Below are positions 25,126-37,246 of a DNA stretch of 64,000 nucleotides, piece after piece (positions within the stretch are counted from its first letter, which is position 1; every line of letters begins with the position of its first letter). Below the pieces are notes generated by a model. That model saw only the letters and a list, made by a program, of their open reading frames with translations. It was not told the DNA's origin and did not search any database. Position numbers and translations under genes: made by a program. The stretch is from Cokeromyces recurvatus (lineage: Eukaryota > Mucoromycota > Mucoromycetes > Mucorales > Mucoraceae). Location: contig NW_026251391.1 of the NCBI RefSeq assembly GCF_025118155.1, positions 809,501 to 873,500 on the forward strand, written 5' to 3'.

Positions 25126-26029
25126 TTAGACGACGGTACCAGAAGCAGAGGCAATACGAGGCCACAAATCAGCACATTCTTTAGCAACAGGACCAGTAAT
25201 GGCAGAACCTTTATGCAATTAAAAAAATAAATAAATAAATTAATAATACATTCATTTTTTTTCTTTTCTTTTTCTCTTTTTTTTTACCCTTCATTTCACC
25301 CTTGGGGTTAACAATGACACCAGCGTTATCCTCAAAGTAAAGGAAAACACCATCTCTACGGCGCCAGGCCTTACGTTGACGAACAACAACAGCAGCCATG
25401 ACCTTCTTTCTCAATTCGGGCTTACCCTTCTTAACAGTGGCAACAACCATGTCACCACAACCAGCAGCGGGGAGTCTGTTCAAGTGACCCTTGATGTTAC
25501 GGACGGCAATGACATACAAGTTCTTAGCACCAGAGTTATCAGCACAGTTCATGACAGCACCGACAGGGAGACCGAGGGTCATACGGAACTTAGTACCGGA
25601 AACGCTAACTATATATATAAAAAAAAGAGGGGAGGGGGGGAAGGAAAATATTTAGCATCATCATTAAACTACACTCTGATTTGAAGCATTCGAGATGATG
25701 ACGATGATGATGATAATGTCATGTACAGAATGAACCCATAAAAAAAAATGTAGCTTGAATAACCCTTTTTCTTTCATGGCTCTTTATGTTCTATTTAATC
25801 GTTATATTCATATCCTCCTTTTCGTTTCTTTCTCTTTTTTTTTTTTTTCTTTTACTTGTAAAAAAAAAGTAATTTGGTCTTGAAATAATAAACTGTCCTT
25901 TCTATTATTTACTATCATATCCATCCATCCATCTAATCTTTTTTCTTTCTTTATCCAGTTCAAAAAAAAAATAAAATACTTTCTTTCATCATCTCGAATC
26001 CTTTTTATCTATACTTTACCCTTAGGCAT
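25126..26029 (-). CDS. RPL23: 60S ribosomal protein uL14 (L23)
   Basis: The two downstream exons are certain: 25608-25288 and 25208-25126, ending in the family signature [17 protein letters not shown] and GTVV. The core reads [19 protein letters not shown], then [50 protein letters not shown] and NPKGEMK. The first exon is proposed as 26029-26020 (ATG CCT AAG G, then donor GTAAAG). A 411-nt intron then gives [13 protein letters not shown], similar in length to the short yeast N-terminus. Alternative first exons cannot be excluded. It is a universal large-subunit protein at the intersubunit interface. The long first intron is typical of ribosomal protein genes. Confidence 0.93.
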
Positions 26030-26459
26030 TATGCAGAAATATAGAGAGAGAGGAAGATCTATCTCGTTTGATATTTTACTCCTCTTTTCTTTTGATTCAT
26101 CTACACATACAATTTTCACCTCGCTCCCCACCCCCCAAATTTTAGCTTTTTTTTTTCGGGCTTTTTTTTTGTGAATCCGGAGCGTTCGGACTTTTATTTA
26201 TTTTATTCATAATCAGTGCAAGCCGGACAAACTGTATTATATACATAAATATATGTGTTTTTTTCATGTAGATTGTATATCAATATAGCTATATCTTAAA
26301 TGCTTAGTCTTTTCTGACAGGAAACACATAATGTTGATTTACGTATATTGAAGCCCTTTTCATATATATTCATAGGAAAAAAGGGTTGACGGATTGGAAG
26401 CCTTTCATTTATTTATTAATTAAATAAAAAAAAGGTTAGGTATATAAATAATAAACTCT

Positions 26460-26486
<27 letters not shown>
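26030..26486. other. Promoter side of RPL23 and 3' flank of the next minus-strand gene
   Basis: No gene is seen. There is poly(T) at 26461-26488 and mixed pyrimidine-rich sequence. A short imperfect dyad (TCCG...CGGA) lies near 26176-26190. Confidence 0.5.
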
Positions 26487-26491
<5 letters not shown>

Positions 26492-27726
26492 ATATTTTGC
26501 TTCTAGATGATACTGTTGTTGTTGTTGTCAAATGTGTCTTTTCATTATCATTATCATCATTGTTATTATTATTAGGCTTAACTACTTTTCTATTATCATA
26601 ACCACCTTTTTTAAGGGCAACAGCAATAGAGAAAGAAGAGGAAGAAGGAGAAGGAGAAGAAGAAGAAGAGGAGGAGGAAGAGAGATGGTCTTTATAGTTA
26701 TAGGCGGATATGAGTCTTGCTGTTAATAGACCAATGACTTGAAAACTTCCTCTCTTATGAGCTAAACTTTCTTTAATAGCTAATAATTCATCACGGCTAT
26801 ATTTAATAGAGGTTGTAGAAGAAGAAGAAGCATGATGATGATTATTAAATCGAGCATAGATATCCATGTCAGGGATAGCCCATGAGGGTTGAGGTCTATC
26901 GGAATTTGCTATATAAAAAGGATCCTCATCATCAAATAAAATAAGATCTTCATGATTTTTAAAAATGAGTTCATTTTCAGGAACATCTTTTTCTTGATCC
27001 TGTATTAATACTTGACTATCTTTCAATGAATGATCCCCTTCAATGATATCAAAAGAAGGAGGAGGAGGAGGAGAGATAGTTGGTTTATTTCCTATAGTCA
27101 TGTCATCCCATAAATAGATTGAATTCTCTTCTTTCCTAACCTCTTCCTCTTCCTCTTCTTTTTCCTTTTCTACTTTATCATCATGAAATACATTCCATAA
27201 AGTGATTGTCTCTGGCTCTGGTTGTTGATGAACTTCTTCCCTTTCTGGAGGAGTCGTGATGAGAGAGAATGAGATATTATCTCGTTTATTATGATAAGGC
27301 TCTGTCTGTGATGAGATTGAGGTTTGGATCATGTGAGAAGGGGAGGAAGAGGATTCCTTACGACTGTAGATACTGTCCGCAGTTGTCCCATTAAAGGCAG
27401 TCATAAGCTGAGATAAGACATGATGGCCTTGTTGTAAAGTGGCTGACGGCTGTGGGTGGCAAGAAGTACTTGTGTTTTTGCTATCATTCATAAGAATAGG
27501 TGAACCAGGTTCTGAATTCAGAGAGAAACGAATAGTAGCTGGCTCTTCTACTCTACTTGATGTTGATTCTATTATATGTATGTATGTATATATAAAAAGT
27601 TCAATAATAAATAGTTATTCATAAGATGCAATAAAATATTGAATAACCTCTTTCTGCAAACCCAATCCACTGTGATGGGGCTCCCTTTAAGTTTGTTTTT
27701 AGATTACTAGGTCCTAGATCTTCCAT
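26487..27726 (-). CDS. Disordered protein with an eIF4E-binding motif (4E-T-like)
   Basis: Exons are 27726-27648 and 27568-26487, about 386 residues (donor GTTATT, acceptor ATAG; the split Glu codon restores frame). The chain is mostly disordered: Ser, acidic, Pro and His runs. Near residue 283 is KYSRDELLAIKESL, which fits the canonical eIF4E-binding motif Y-x4-L-hydrophobic and is strikingly like the YTKEELLDIKE motif of animal 4E-T. A conserved-looking ASN-rich patch (DPFYIANSDRPQPSWAIPDMDIYARF) immediately precedes it; SHMIQTS and SQWIGFAE stretches are of unknown meaning. It is proposed to be an eIF4E-interacting translational regulator or P-body protein. The motif is short and could be chance, so the function is inference. 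The C-terminus ends in Asn/Thr-rich sequence beside a poly(T) tract. Confidence 0.6.
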
Positions 27727-27962
27727 CTTTATAGATAGATAGAGAGAGATATATATATGTATATTATATATAAAAAGAAGAGAATGATAAAGATAAAAAG
27801 GTAACTGATAAAGTAAACAAAATCTACTTTATATATCGGATGACGTTATTTATTTAATTGCATATTTTGATTTAACTGGCTGACAAAAAAAAAAAAAGGA
27901 AAGTTTACTTTGACATGTTTATCTATCACACAATTGTTTGTGTTATACATGCAGCAGCTAGA

Positions 27963-27995
<33 letters not shown>

Positions 27996-28157
27996 CTCTA
28001 TACTTTATTTTGGAAAAAGGAGCAATAATTATCTTAGTCTATACATGAATGGAGTTTTTTTTTTTTTTTAGTTTAAAATATGAGCTCTAGCATTATCATT
28101 TATTTATTTATTTATTTTTTTTTTTAAAAAAAGGTACATGAAACCAAACTGTATAGA

Positions 28158-28201
<44 letters not shown>

Positions 28202-28405
28202 TTTAAAAAAAAAACCTCCATTATTGTATCACAGTAGCAGCAAAAAAATATTCATTTTTAAATTTATCAAGATATAAGAAGAAACACATGTAATATACAA
28301 TAGCTACAAAGTAAGTAATTCTTAACAAAAAAAAAAAAAAGTTGTAATAAATAATAATAATAAAAAAATAGGTATATATTAGACGTAGTAGAAAAAAAAA
28401 ATACT
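27727..28405. repeat. Microsatellite-rich spacer
   Basis: No gene is seen. It has a (CAA)n tract at 27966-27995, a (TTTA)n stretch at 28099-28116, a (GT)n tract at 28161-28196 and poly(A) at 28326-28340. Confidence 0.75.
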
Positions 28406-31400
28406 TTAAAAACCAGCCATCGAGATTCGATTGAAATGCACAACTTGATTAATCATCATAGCGTCTACTCCATAACATTCTTGAATATGTCGATACGCTA
28501 TATCTTTATTTACTTCTCCTGATGTGACAAGAATTAAACCACTTTCTTTTACTGTCTTAATTAATGCAGGAACTTGAACTAAAGTTTGTGCACCACAAAT
28601 GAGACCTAATAGATTATTTTGTTTTGCAAACTTGACTGCTTCCTTTAAGGAAGAACATCGAATATCTATATTCTCCTCTTCCGTGTATAATGTAGTATGA
28701 TTACGTTTAACTCCTCGGTGCATACTGAACCCGCAATATGTACTAAAGAAAACGGCATCTACATGTATTTAAATAAATATATATGTATATTCAAAAGATA
28801 TCTGGGTTTATATACTTACAATTAGGTTGCTTCCAATTCACTACCATACAAATAGCTGGATTATAAGACGAAAAGAATAAACTTCGACTCGCTGTATCAG
28901 GAGATAATGAGCGTACATGATCATAAATACATTGAAGAATTGTATCTACAAATGTATTTCGACATGTTATATTGGTAAATGAATATAATCTTTGATCACT
29001 AGGTAAAGGGTATTTTAATTCAAGATGTAAGCCCATATTCAGAGGGAGTTTCTATATAGATGTATATATATACAAAAATGTTATAAATCATTATATATAT
29101 ATATGTGTGTGTGTGTGCGTGTATACATACTTTTAAAACTTGCTCTAATGACAAGAATGACTTGTAGTCATTTAGTTTTTGTATAATAAAACTATTTCCA
29201 GTAATAGGACAGGTATCATTTAAATTGCTTTGTGAATGAGGCCTTTTATCATTTAAGATAGCTTCACCCATTCGCAAAAATTGGTGTAATGTTAAATCAG
29301 ATACAGCCAAATCTAAGCCTTGATAGGATATCATCCAGTTCGCAAATACAACAGGTACAAGGTCCTTTGTTAATTGAATAACGACACGTACATAATCTCC
29401 TGATAAGGATGATGCAGTAATAAAGGATGGAACTGTAGATGAAAGCGAGAATGAAGTGTTGGAAGAACCATTGACAGAACTAGTAGTTGAGGGAGTGATG
29501 GTTGAATAAAAAGTAGTTGTGTGTAGGATAGGGTCTTCATTCATTTGAGAAGAAGGAAGAGGCAAAACGGTATTGGTTGATTTCCAATAAGTTTCAATAC
29601 GACCCCCAATTTCTAATTGCACACCGCGAAATGGACTGATAACAGAATAATCATAAGAGAGTTCACCTATCACTTTTAAATGACCATCTAATAAAGGTAG
29701 AGTACAATGACCCTCGGCTATCTTGAAATCGACAAGAATAAAAGTTTGAGGTAAGGCTACAGCGCGTCCCAAGACCTTTGAGCCAAATGTAGCTAAAATG
29801 TCAAACTCTAACAGAAAATCATTTAATTTATCTACTTGAAAGTTAAATACATCACGGTCATTTACTAAAGGTAAGATGACACTATGAGGGATCATGCCAG
29901 TATCAGGCTTGGATGAGATGATTAAACGCATAGAGGAAATTTGGGCATTATCATATAAACGGATAGGAGGTTGATGAAGACTGATTTGAACTTGGTACTT
30001 GCGATCAAGATAATTATGACCATAAATTCTAAATGGGATAATAGGGGGCGGAAGAGATAATGAAGGGATAGCATCTAATTCATTTTCTAAATCGGGTCCA
30101 TTAAGGTCGTTACTACTGCTCTTCTGACTCACAAAGGGACTCTGAGATGCGGATGATGATGATAGAGGGGGCCTGGTTTCATTCATCAATTCGACTTCAC
30201 AACCCGCATCTAACAAGAGTTGTACACAATCCATATGACCCTCCCAGGCAGCATAATAAAGAGCTGTTTTCCCCTTTTCATCCTTTGCATTGACCTTACA
30301 ACCTGCATTGATCAAGATCCGCACACAACCCACATGACCATCATTAGCAGCCCAAAAGAGAGGAGTCCAAGAGTTATATTTATCAGGTTTATCAATATCT
30401 TCTTTCTTTTGAGCCAAGACACGACATAATTCTACATGACCTTGACGAGCAGCAAGATGAAGAGGATAAAGAGATTCCGAATTAGGTAAATTTTTAGCGC
30501 CTTGGTTATATAAGATAAGGGCAATATCAGTATGACCAAAATGACAAGCAAGCGATAAAGGGATATGATCGCCATCATGACGTGGTTCAATATTAGCATT
30601 TGCCTGAATCAAGATTTCAACACAAGGGGTATGACCATTCATGATTGCATAGATAAGAGGGGTAAAACCATCATGATCTCGATGTTCAATATCGATTGTT
30701 TGACAGGTTAAAAGAAAAGAAAGACAATGACTAAAACCATTCATAGTAGCATAATGAAGTGCAGTTCTACCATAAGCATCCGTAGAGTCTACTTTAGTTC
30801 CATGATGAGTACAAATTTCTAATAAATCCAATCTTCCGTTCATAGCAGCTACATGTAAACAGGAACGTTCCATAATATCATCCACATATTGAAAATCAAC
30901 AAGATGAGTATCAATTAAGATGTCAATGATTTCTTTAGGAGCCTCAGAACAAGCATGCCAAAAGACGCGAGTTAATCTACCATGATCTTCATAGGAAGGA
31001 TGTTGACGTATTCTGTCTAAAATTTCTCGAACAAGTGAAGTTTGAGTACTTGAAACAGCCTTAACTAATTCAAATTCAATATCATCAATTTCATCCGCAT
31101 TATTGTTATTATTAAAGTGAGATAAAGATAAAGTATCATGATTGTTAGTTGAAGAAATAGGACTTATAGGTATACCCTCTTGAATATTAGCGAGTTCAAT
31201 ACGATTAGCAGAGGCCATATCGGATAATTCACATAAGATTTGAGTATTAAAACAAGGTTGAATATCAATTTGACGTGATAAATAAAGTTCTTTTGTAGAT
31301 GATTTAGATCGTTTATCCCATTTTTTTAATATCTTTCGAAAGCCCTCATTATTCAATTGAACATATTTCTAATATTATCATTTAAATATATTCTATTCTA

Positions 31401-32133
31401 TTCTATTTTCCTAACTATTACCTGAATCTTTGTTAATTCTTGTTCAAATTGAATAAAGGCTTCCTGTATTGCTTTATATAAAGTTGAAGCATGTTTCAAT
31501 CGACGTGTATCTGATTGGAGGACCTTTTTTTTATCAATTAGAGTCCTTAGTCTAACTTTTAATTCATTTTCTTTTTGAAGATAAAATGAGTTAATCTAAA
31601 AAAGAAAAAGAAAATTAGACTTTATATATATTGATATATAGATATATGTGTATATATATGTGTATACATGTGTATACATGTGTATATATGTGTATATATG
31701 TGTATATATGTGTATATATGTGTATATATGTGTATATATGTGTGTATATGTGTATATGTATATATATGTGTATATGTATATATATATATATTATATACAT
31801 ATTTAAAGTCTTATTTGAAAGGAGTGTGGTACCTTTTCAAGTTCACGTTCTAGTTTAAAGAAAAAAGCAGCCTTTTGAGATTGTAATAACTTTGCTCGAT
31901 CTTCCTCAACCCCAATAGGTGGTAAACCTAGTTCTCTCAAACTATCCGCAGGAGTTTTTAATAACGAACTGATAAACTTTTTAAGGCCCTTATAATCTAA
32001 ATAATAAGGACTCCATTCTGTGAATTGTTGACTTTGTATTTGCTTGCCAAACTGAAATTTTGAAATGAATGAGTTAAAATGAGTAATGAGAAAAAAAAAA
32101 ATAAGAATGAATCCTCATGATTTATACCTTCAT
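28406..32133 (-). CDS. PHO81: PHO81-type SPX-ankyrin-GDPD regulator of phosphate response
   Basis: Six exons are read: 32133-32128 (only ATG AAG), 32051-31833, 31595-31422, 31368-29131, 29051-28820 and 28758-28406. They total 1074 codons, all in phase. The N-terminal SPX domain begins [11 protein letters not shown] and has [15 protein letters not shown] and [15 protein letters not shown], the lysine surfaces that bind inositol pyrophosphates. Ankyrin repeats follow at about residues 215-420 ([37 protein letters not shown]). The C-terminal third is a glycerophosphodiesterase-like fold ([39 protein letters not shown]), likely not catalytic, as in yeast Pho81. In yeast this protein is the CDK inhibitor of Pho80-Pho85 under phosphate limitation. 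The six-base first exon and a 10-bp-period repeat in intron 2 are notable. Confidence 0.95.
31661..31740. repeat. 10-bp tandem repeat in PHO81-like intron 2
   Basis: Eight consecutive ten-base units in perfect register: two TGTATACATG followed by six TGTATATATG, flanked by looser copies from about 31640 to 31790. It is purine-pyrimidine alternating with exactly helical-turn periodicity, and lies entirely within the 237-nt intron 31596-31832. Confidence 0.95.
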
Positions 32134-33124
32134 TAAGATGACCTATTAATGATTTAGCAAAGTACTTGTAAAAAAGAAAAGAGAGAAAAAAAGATGTATT
32201 CTATTATCGTTTGAAGTAAAAAGAAGAAAAATAAAAATAATAAAAATAGTTATAAAAAAAAAGAAAAAGGGAGATCTTTCTTAGGTGATACAATTTAGAT
32301 TTGTTATGTAATTTATTCTTTAATAAAATTGACAAAAAAAGAAGTGTTAGAAGTTCCATCTTTTATTAAACAATAAATGACATCTTTTAAAGAAGTAATA
32401 AAAAAGCCATCTTTAATATATTAATTTTAATCTTTTCATCTTTGTGAGGGAATCATTTAATAGAAGCAGCTAAACTTTTTTTATTATTATTATTACTAGG
32501 TCTTTTTATTCATCTTTTATACAAGACAAGATAATGAGGCAACAGTTGAACCTAGTCCATGTTTCTAGAGCAAATATGACAGGGGGAGAAGAAGTGAATA
32601 GATAAGTCGATATAATAATAATTCTTCTTAGAGACATGCGCTCTTTTAATGAGAGGATATATAGTAATAAAGCTTCACTATTTAGATTCAATGCCCTTTC
32701 GTATAATAATTAAGAATAGATGATAATCACATGTAATTATGCAAATTTATACATTTAACAACAAGTGTGATCATATGCATGTCTTTTCTATTATGGCTTT
32801 TATCTTTATTTAGGGAAATAAGGAGAGAGAGAGAGGTTTTTGTCTTTTTATTAAATTTAATTATAAATAAAGGGGAAACTTTTATGTAATTTGAAGAATG
32901 GAAAAGAAGAATAATCATCCTGTTCAGCGCTATAAACTAGCCAATAAAGTACCCTTTTATTTATTTTTATGATTGTGGAGAAGATATTCTTCTTCCTTCT
33001 CCACACAAAAAGCTGAATTTCAAATGTTTTTATTTTGTATTTGTATTTATTTTTTTTATTTATTATTTTCTTCTAACCTTTCAAATATACCCTCTAACAA
33101 TAGAGACCCTTGTTTCAAATTGGC
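32134..33124. other. Divergent intergenic region upstream of the PHO81-like gene
   Basis: No gene is supported; small minus-strand frames here look random. It probably contains the PHO81-like promoter. AT-rich with a GAGAGAGAG run at 32824-32835. Confidence 0.5.
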
Positions 33125-33358
33125 ATGTTCTCAGCAATCAAAAAAAACATTTATCCAGCCATTGCGTTATTAACTATACCTGTTGGCTATTACATTGGAA
33201 CAGAATTAAGAGAACGAAATGATGCTAAAAAAGTGTTGAAGGAACAAGTTTATGATGAAGATGAAATGAAGAAATTAAGACAACAACTTGAAGCATTAAA
33301 AGAAGAACGTAACCTGGTTCTTTCAAAGATGCAACCAAAAATAAAAGAAGAAGAATGA
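33125..33358 (+). CDS. Small single-pass membrane/coiled-coil protein, unknown
   Basis: This short ORF starts at the ATG at 33125 (the open frame extends upstream to 33110 without another ATG) and encodes 77 residues. Residues 1-27 form an amphipathic basic start and a hydrophobic segment (NIYPAIALLTIPVGYYIGTEL), like an N-anchored mitochondrial inner- or outer-membrane protein. The rest is a highly charged helix (DEDEMKKLRQQLEALKEERN) that should form a coiled coil. I do not recognise the family. An upstream exon ending before CAATAG at 33098-33103 is possible. Confidence 0.5.
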   Translation: MFSAIKKNIYPAIALLTIPVGYYIGTELRERNDAKKVLKEQVYDEDEMKKLRQQLEALKEERNLVLSKMQPKIKEEE

Positions 33359-33629
33359 ATTAAATTAAAAAAAAGAAAAAGATATACAGTGTTTCTTTCA
33401 TTCATACTATTTATTTATTTGTTTTTAATTCACACTTTCCATATTCATCTAATTTCCTCTACTTCTTCTTCCGCCCCCTTTTATTTCCTAATATGTGCAA
33501 CGTGTATAAAACTCCTTATTATTGTTACATGTATGCATGCATCTATCTACCCTTTTTTTTTCTCCTTTTTCGTTGTTTCTCTCTCTCTCTCTCTCTCTTT
33601 CTTTTTTTTTTTCTTTTTTCTTTGAAAGA

Positions 33630-34160
33630 ATGTTAAAAAATCAAGGATATATGACTACTACTACTACTACTAATAAACAGCAATGTCATTCAAATTCTAC
33701 TACTGTTTATGATAAAGTAAACCAAGATTTATTTCAACAAAACCCTATAGAAAAAAATAAAAAAATACCATCTATTACTACTATTTTCTTGTTACAATTA
33801 CAAGCCCATGTTATCAAAAGACTTGTAGAATTATCAAAGAAAAAAAGAGAAAGAAGGATACAACATTGGATCTTGTTGATTCTTTTAGTTTTATTAGATA
33901 ATATAGCACGTATCTTGAATATAGAAAATGAAATGAATAAAATAAGAATAATTGAAGAAGAAGAAGAGGATCATCATGCTTATGAAAGAGATAAAAAGAA
34001 AGGAAGCACGTCTACGAAGAAAAGATTTAATTTACCTCAACAACAAAAACTACGTAGAATTACAGGTCAACGTGAAATGAGTATGCATACCTGTTCTTCA
34101 AAGGAAACAAATTTAATGAAAGGAACTTTATCATTTACAACAAAGGTAAACTATAAATAA
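33630..34160 (+). CDS. Hypothetical basic protein with one hydrophobic segment
   Basis: A 176-residue ORF starts at the ATG at 33630, just after a pyrimidine-rich leader. Thr/Asn/Gln-rich N-terminus, then a helix (FLLQLQAHVIKRLVELSKKKRERR) running into a hydrophobic stretch (HWILLILLVLLDNIARIL), then charged low-complexity sequence. The codon pattern looks like neighbouring genes and the frame is open, but I know no family. It could be a lineage-specific protein or a chance ORF. Confidence 0.4.
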   Translation: MLKNQGYMTTTTTTNKQQCHSNSTTVYDKVNQDLFQQNPIEKNKKIPSITTIFLLQLQAHVIKRLVELSKKKRERRIQHWILLILLVLLDNIARILNIENEMNKIRIIEEEEEDHHAYERDKKKGSTSTKKRFNLPQQQKLRRITGQREMSMHTCSSKETNLMKGTLSFTTKVNYK

Positions 34161-34327
34161 ACACGATGATTATAAATCATTCAGCTTAAAATATGAATCA
34201 TAATAGAATCAACATCAAAAACCAATCATATCAAAGCCATATGAACGTTGTTGTTCTGCTTGTACAATAACGAATCCATCCTAGTAGGGAAGCACACACG
34301 CACAAAATAAGGAGGTGGAGATAAAGT

Positions 34328-34369
<42 letters not shown>

Positions 34370-34453
34370 TTACAATAATAATTCATTGTGATCAATTTCT
34401 TTTTCACTTTTTATTTCTTCTTCTTTTTTTTTTCTTTTACTTGCTTTATAATA
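34161..34453. repeat. Spacer with a long poly(T) tract
   Basis: Contains a poly(T) run of about 38 bases at 34331-34368 and a T/C-rich leader immediately before the ATG at 34454. Confidence 0.8.
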
Positions 34454-35310
34454 ATGGATAATGATAACAAACTAATTCATCATGGTTGGAAATCTTTTAA
34501 AGAAAATCGTACAAATTCAGACTTGTATTCAGAAAATACAGTGATTATGTTTGTACCTACTTTAATTGGTACAAGAGGAAATGGTTCTCAAATCCGTAAA
34601 TTCTTTTTACATCCACAATTCTCTGATAAAATATGTATAATTCAAGAAACAGTGTATAATACATTGATATCCAATCATAAATTAATAGAAGAAGTTGTTT
34701 GGAAAGTTCATTTCAAAGGTTCTGAATGTAAATGGTTATTACCCAACCTTCAAGAGAATCATTCTATGGTAAAGAAGAAGAAGAAAAAGAAGAAAAGGAT
34801 ATTAACTTTTTTTATTGTTATTATTAGATAAATACAACGATTCAATTCCCTCTAGTAAGTCTTCTATCCCTTTTATTATTATTCATATTTAGATTTATAT
34901 AAAAATAGACGCTTTCTGCTTCTTTTGATACAAAAAGTCATAAGATTGAATCCATTCGTTATTTCTGGGATCAAGCTTGTATTTTAAAACAATTAAATAT
35001 GATGTCTTCTTCTTTAGTAGTAGGTGAACAACAAATTGAAACTCTTTGTTCACCTCATAGAGTACAATTAACAGGTTTAACTAATCAAGATGAAGTCATG
35101 ATGAAACCTTCTTCTTCTCGTAATATCTTTACTTATCAACCTCCTCCTCAACGTCCTATGGTCAGTCCTTCTAATAAACTAAATTCAACTTTTAAATTTA
35201 CTCATGATGATGGTACTAGTCAACAATCAACACATAAAGAAGCGATCTCTTCTTCTTTACCTGCTGCTGGTAAACCTACGCCTCGTATACATCGTAATGT
35301 CATTATTTAA
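34454..35310 (+). CDS. NTF2/SnoaL-like fold protein
   Basis: Exons are 34454-34768, 34828-34854 (27 nt) and 34909-35310, about 247 residues, all phase 0. The N-terminal 150 residues follow the layout of a fungal SnoaL/NTF2-like family: NTVIMFVPTLIGTRGNG, IRKFFLHPQF, CIIQETVYNT, LIEEVVWKVHFKGSE, WLLPNLQENHSM, TIQFPLTLSASFD and SIRYFWDQACILKQLN. The C-terminal 100 residues are Ser/Pro-rich and disordered. Related basidiomycete and Mucorales proteins are annotated only by fold; a ligand-binding or isomerase-like role is unproven. Its stop codon lies 21 nt from that of the next, convergent gene. Confidence 0.75.
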
Positions 35311-35331
35311 TAAACCTATTTTTATTTATTT

Positions 35332-36498
35332 CTATTCATCTACTTCTTTCGCTGTTAATAATAATAATTCAACTGCACGATTTAAATCAGATTTAGATTT
35401 TATCAATGCATCTTTAATATTCTCTCTTGAATAATTAGGGAACATGCCCAAGATTGTATTTATATCTTCTTCTTTAATCCTTTCTTCTCTTGGTCTCCTT
35501 TTACTATTTGTATTCAAAACAGGTAAAATATATCTCCATGTCAATCTTCTTATCCATTTAGGAAATCGCCATTGCTTTAATGTATTTATTCTATCATACA
35601 AAACACCTACAGTAAGACCACATATACAAGGGATCATAGATGATGTTGAATTTGTCAATAATAGCTACACTCCCCCCATAAACACAATGTAAATAAATAA
35701 TGTGATTAGACACTAATAATAATCATCATACTACCTGTGTTGCTGCAAAATATGTATATGTTTTATCTGACATGGTTGTACCCAACATTTTCACTTGATA
35801 ACTAGGAGGAATCATTTTATGAAATTGATACAAAATAGAAAATAGAATTGCATAACTGTATATTATAAAGGGTGAATAAAAGACGTTGAAGGGAAATAAA
35901 AAAAGAAACTTACGGTCCTGAAGCAATTGATCTAAATCCAATTCTAGAACCTACTGTGACAGATACACCTGCTTGTAATAAAGTAGATAGAACAAAGGAT
36001 ATAAATATAAAGGCCTAAAATATATATAAAGTTACATTATGATTTTTATCCATTATATATAAAAAAAAAAAAAAAAAAAAAACTCATTTACTGCATATTT
36101 TGCACTTCCATATCTTCTTTCAATAATTCTTAGCTTATAGATTAACCATGTTCCAATGACAGTTGTACCAACACTATTAAATGTCCAAGGTGAACTAAAT
36201 ATTCTCCACAACTATTCATGTAAAGATTCCCATTAATAATAATAATAATAAAGAATAGGAAAGGATAGAAATAATAATAATACTTACTTGGCCAGTTACT
36301 GTTAATTGAGAAACTTGAAGAGACATTCCAGATCCTGCTTTAATTATATAAGCTAATGCAGAACAACCACCTACAAGAGGCACCAAAAATTTGGTTACAG
36401 GTGCATTAAGGAAACCTAATATTCAAATAAGTAATTTAAATAATAAAGACTTGGATATGCATCAACATATTATTACCTGAAGGTCCTTCTACATTCAT
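35332..36498 (-). CDS. UBAC2/Dsc2-like rhomboid pseudoprotease with UBA domain
   Basis: Six exons are read: 36498-36477, 36415-36288, 36211-36092, 36014-35914, 35855-35735 and 35664-35332. They total 275 codons with all phases consistent. Several hydrophobic segments form a rhomboid-like membrane core (FLVPLVGGCSALAYII, FIFISFVLSTLLQAG, YSYAILFSILYQF, PCICGLTVGVLYDR). The C-terminus is a UBA domain (EEDINTILGMFPNYSRENI, then IKSKSDLNRAVELLL). No catalytic GxSG/His pair is seen, as expected for a pseudoprotease. Relatives are human UBAC2 and fission yeast Dsc2, ER/Golgi membrane proteins in ubiquitin ligase complexes; the Dsc complex controls SREBP cleavage. The 22-nt first exon encodes MNVEGPS. 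Confidence 0.85.
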
Positions 36499-36556
36499 GT
36501 TGTAATGATGATGATTTATGTTTCAGTGCTTTTTTTTTTTTTAACTGGTGAATTGT

Positions 36557-36611
<55 letters not shown>

Positions 36612-37210
36612 AAAAGAAAAAACAGTGAGAAAATAAAATTGTATTCATAAAATTTAAACTCATCACCTTTTTTTTTTTATGCTTATTTTGTCAAGAGAAA
36701 ATATAAAGAGTGTAGAGTTTTCCCACTTTCCAAATAACATGTTGTAAATCAAAGATAAAAAGTAATAGTCCATATTTGCGGTACAATGTGTTCTATCCAA
36801 GGAAACATTTTTTTTTTACAGGTGAAAAAAGCCTTTATTTATTTATTTTATAGCATATACTTTAGAGAACTACATGCGGTATCAGTTGCTATATATCTTT
36901 TTGTTTATCATTGAGTTGCATCTACTGTTATTGCCCATAAGAATTTCTTACTGTACAAATAAACATAGATGGATTCATAAATTCGAAAAGAATATCAGAG
37001 AGTTGATTCCATGAATAATAGATAATTTTTAAAGCGATAGTTAACAGAACCTTCCTACTATTACTTTAATTAACTATACAAGTTAATTGCCTCTCAGAGA
37101 TATGCAAGAAGCTTGAAATAGTATATTAGTTTGGATGCTACTAGTGTAGAAACTTTTTGAAAAGTTTTCTACTTTTAAATCATTTTCAAATTGTTACAAT
37201 AATAGACACA

Positions 37211-37246
<36 letters not shown>

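Noticed and set aside
25609..26019. C/D-box snoRNA inside the long RPL23 intron
   Set aside because: TGATGA-like C boxes occur but only as part of a GAT repeat, and no correctly spaced D box follows on either strand.
31615..31858. Tyr/Ile/Cys/Val-repeat ORFs on both strands
   Set aside because: They translate the 10-bp intronic tandem repeat of the PHO81-like gene.
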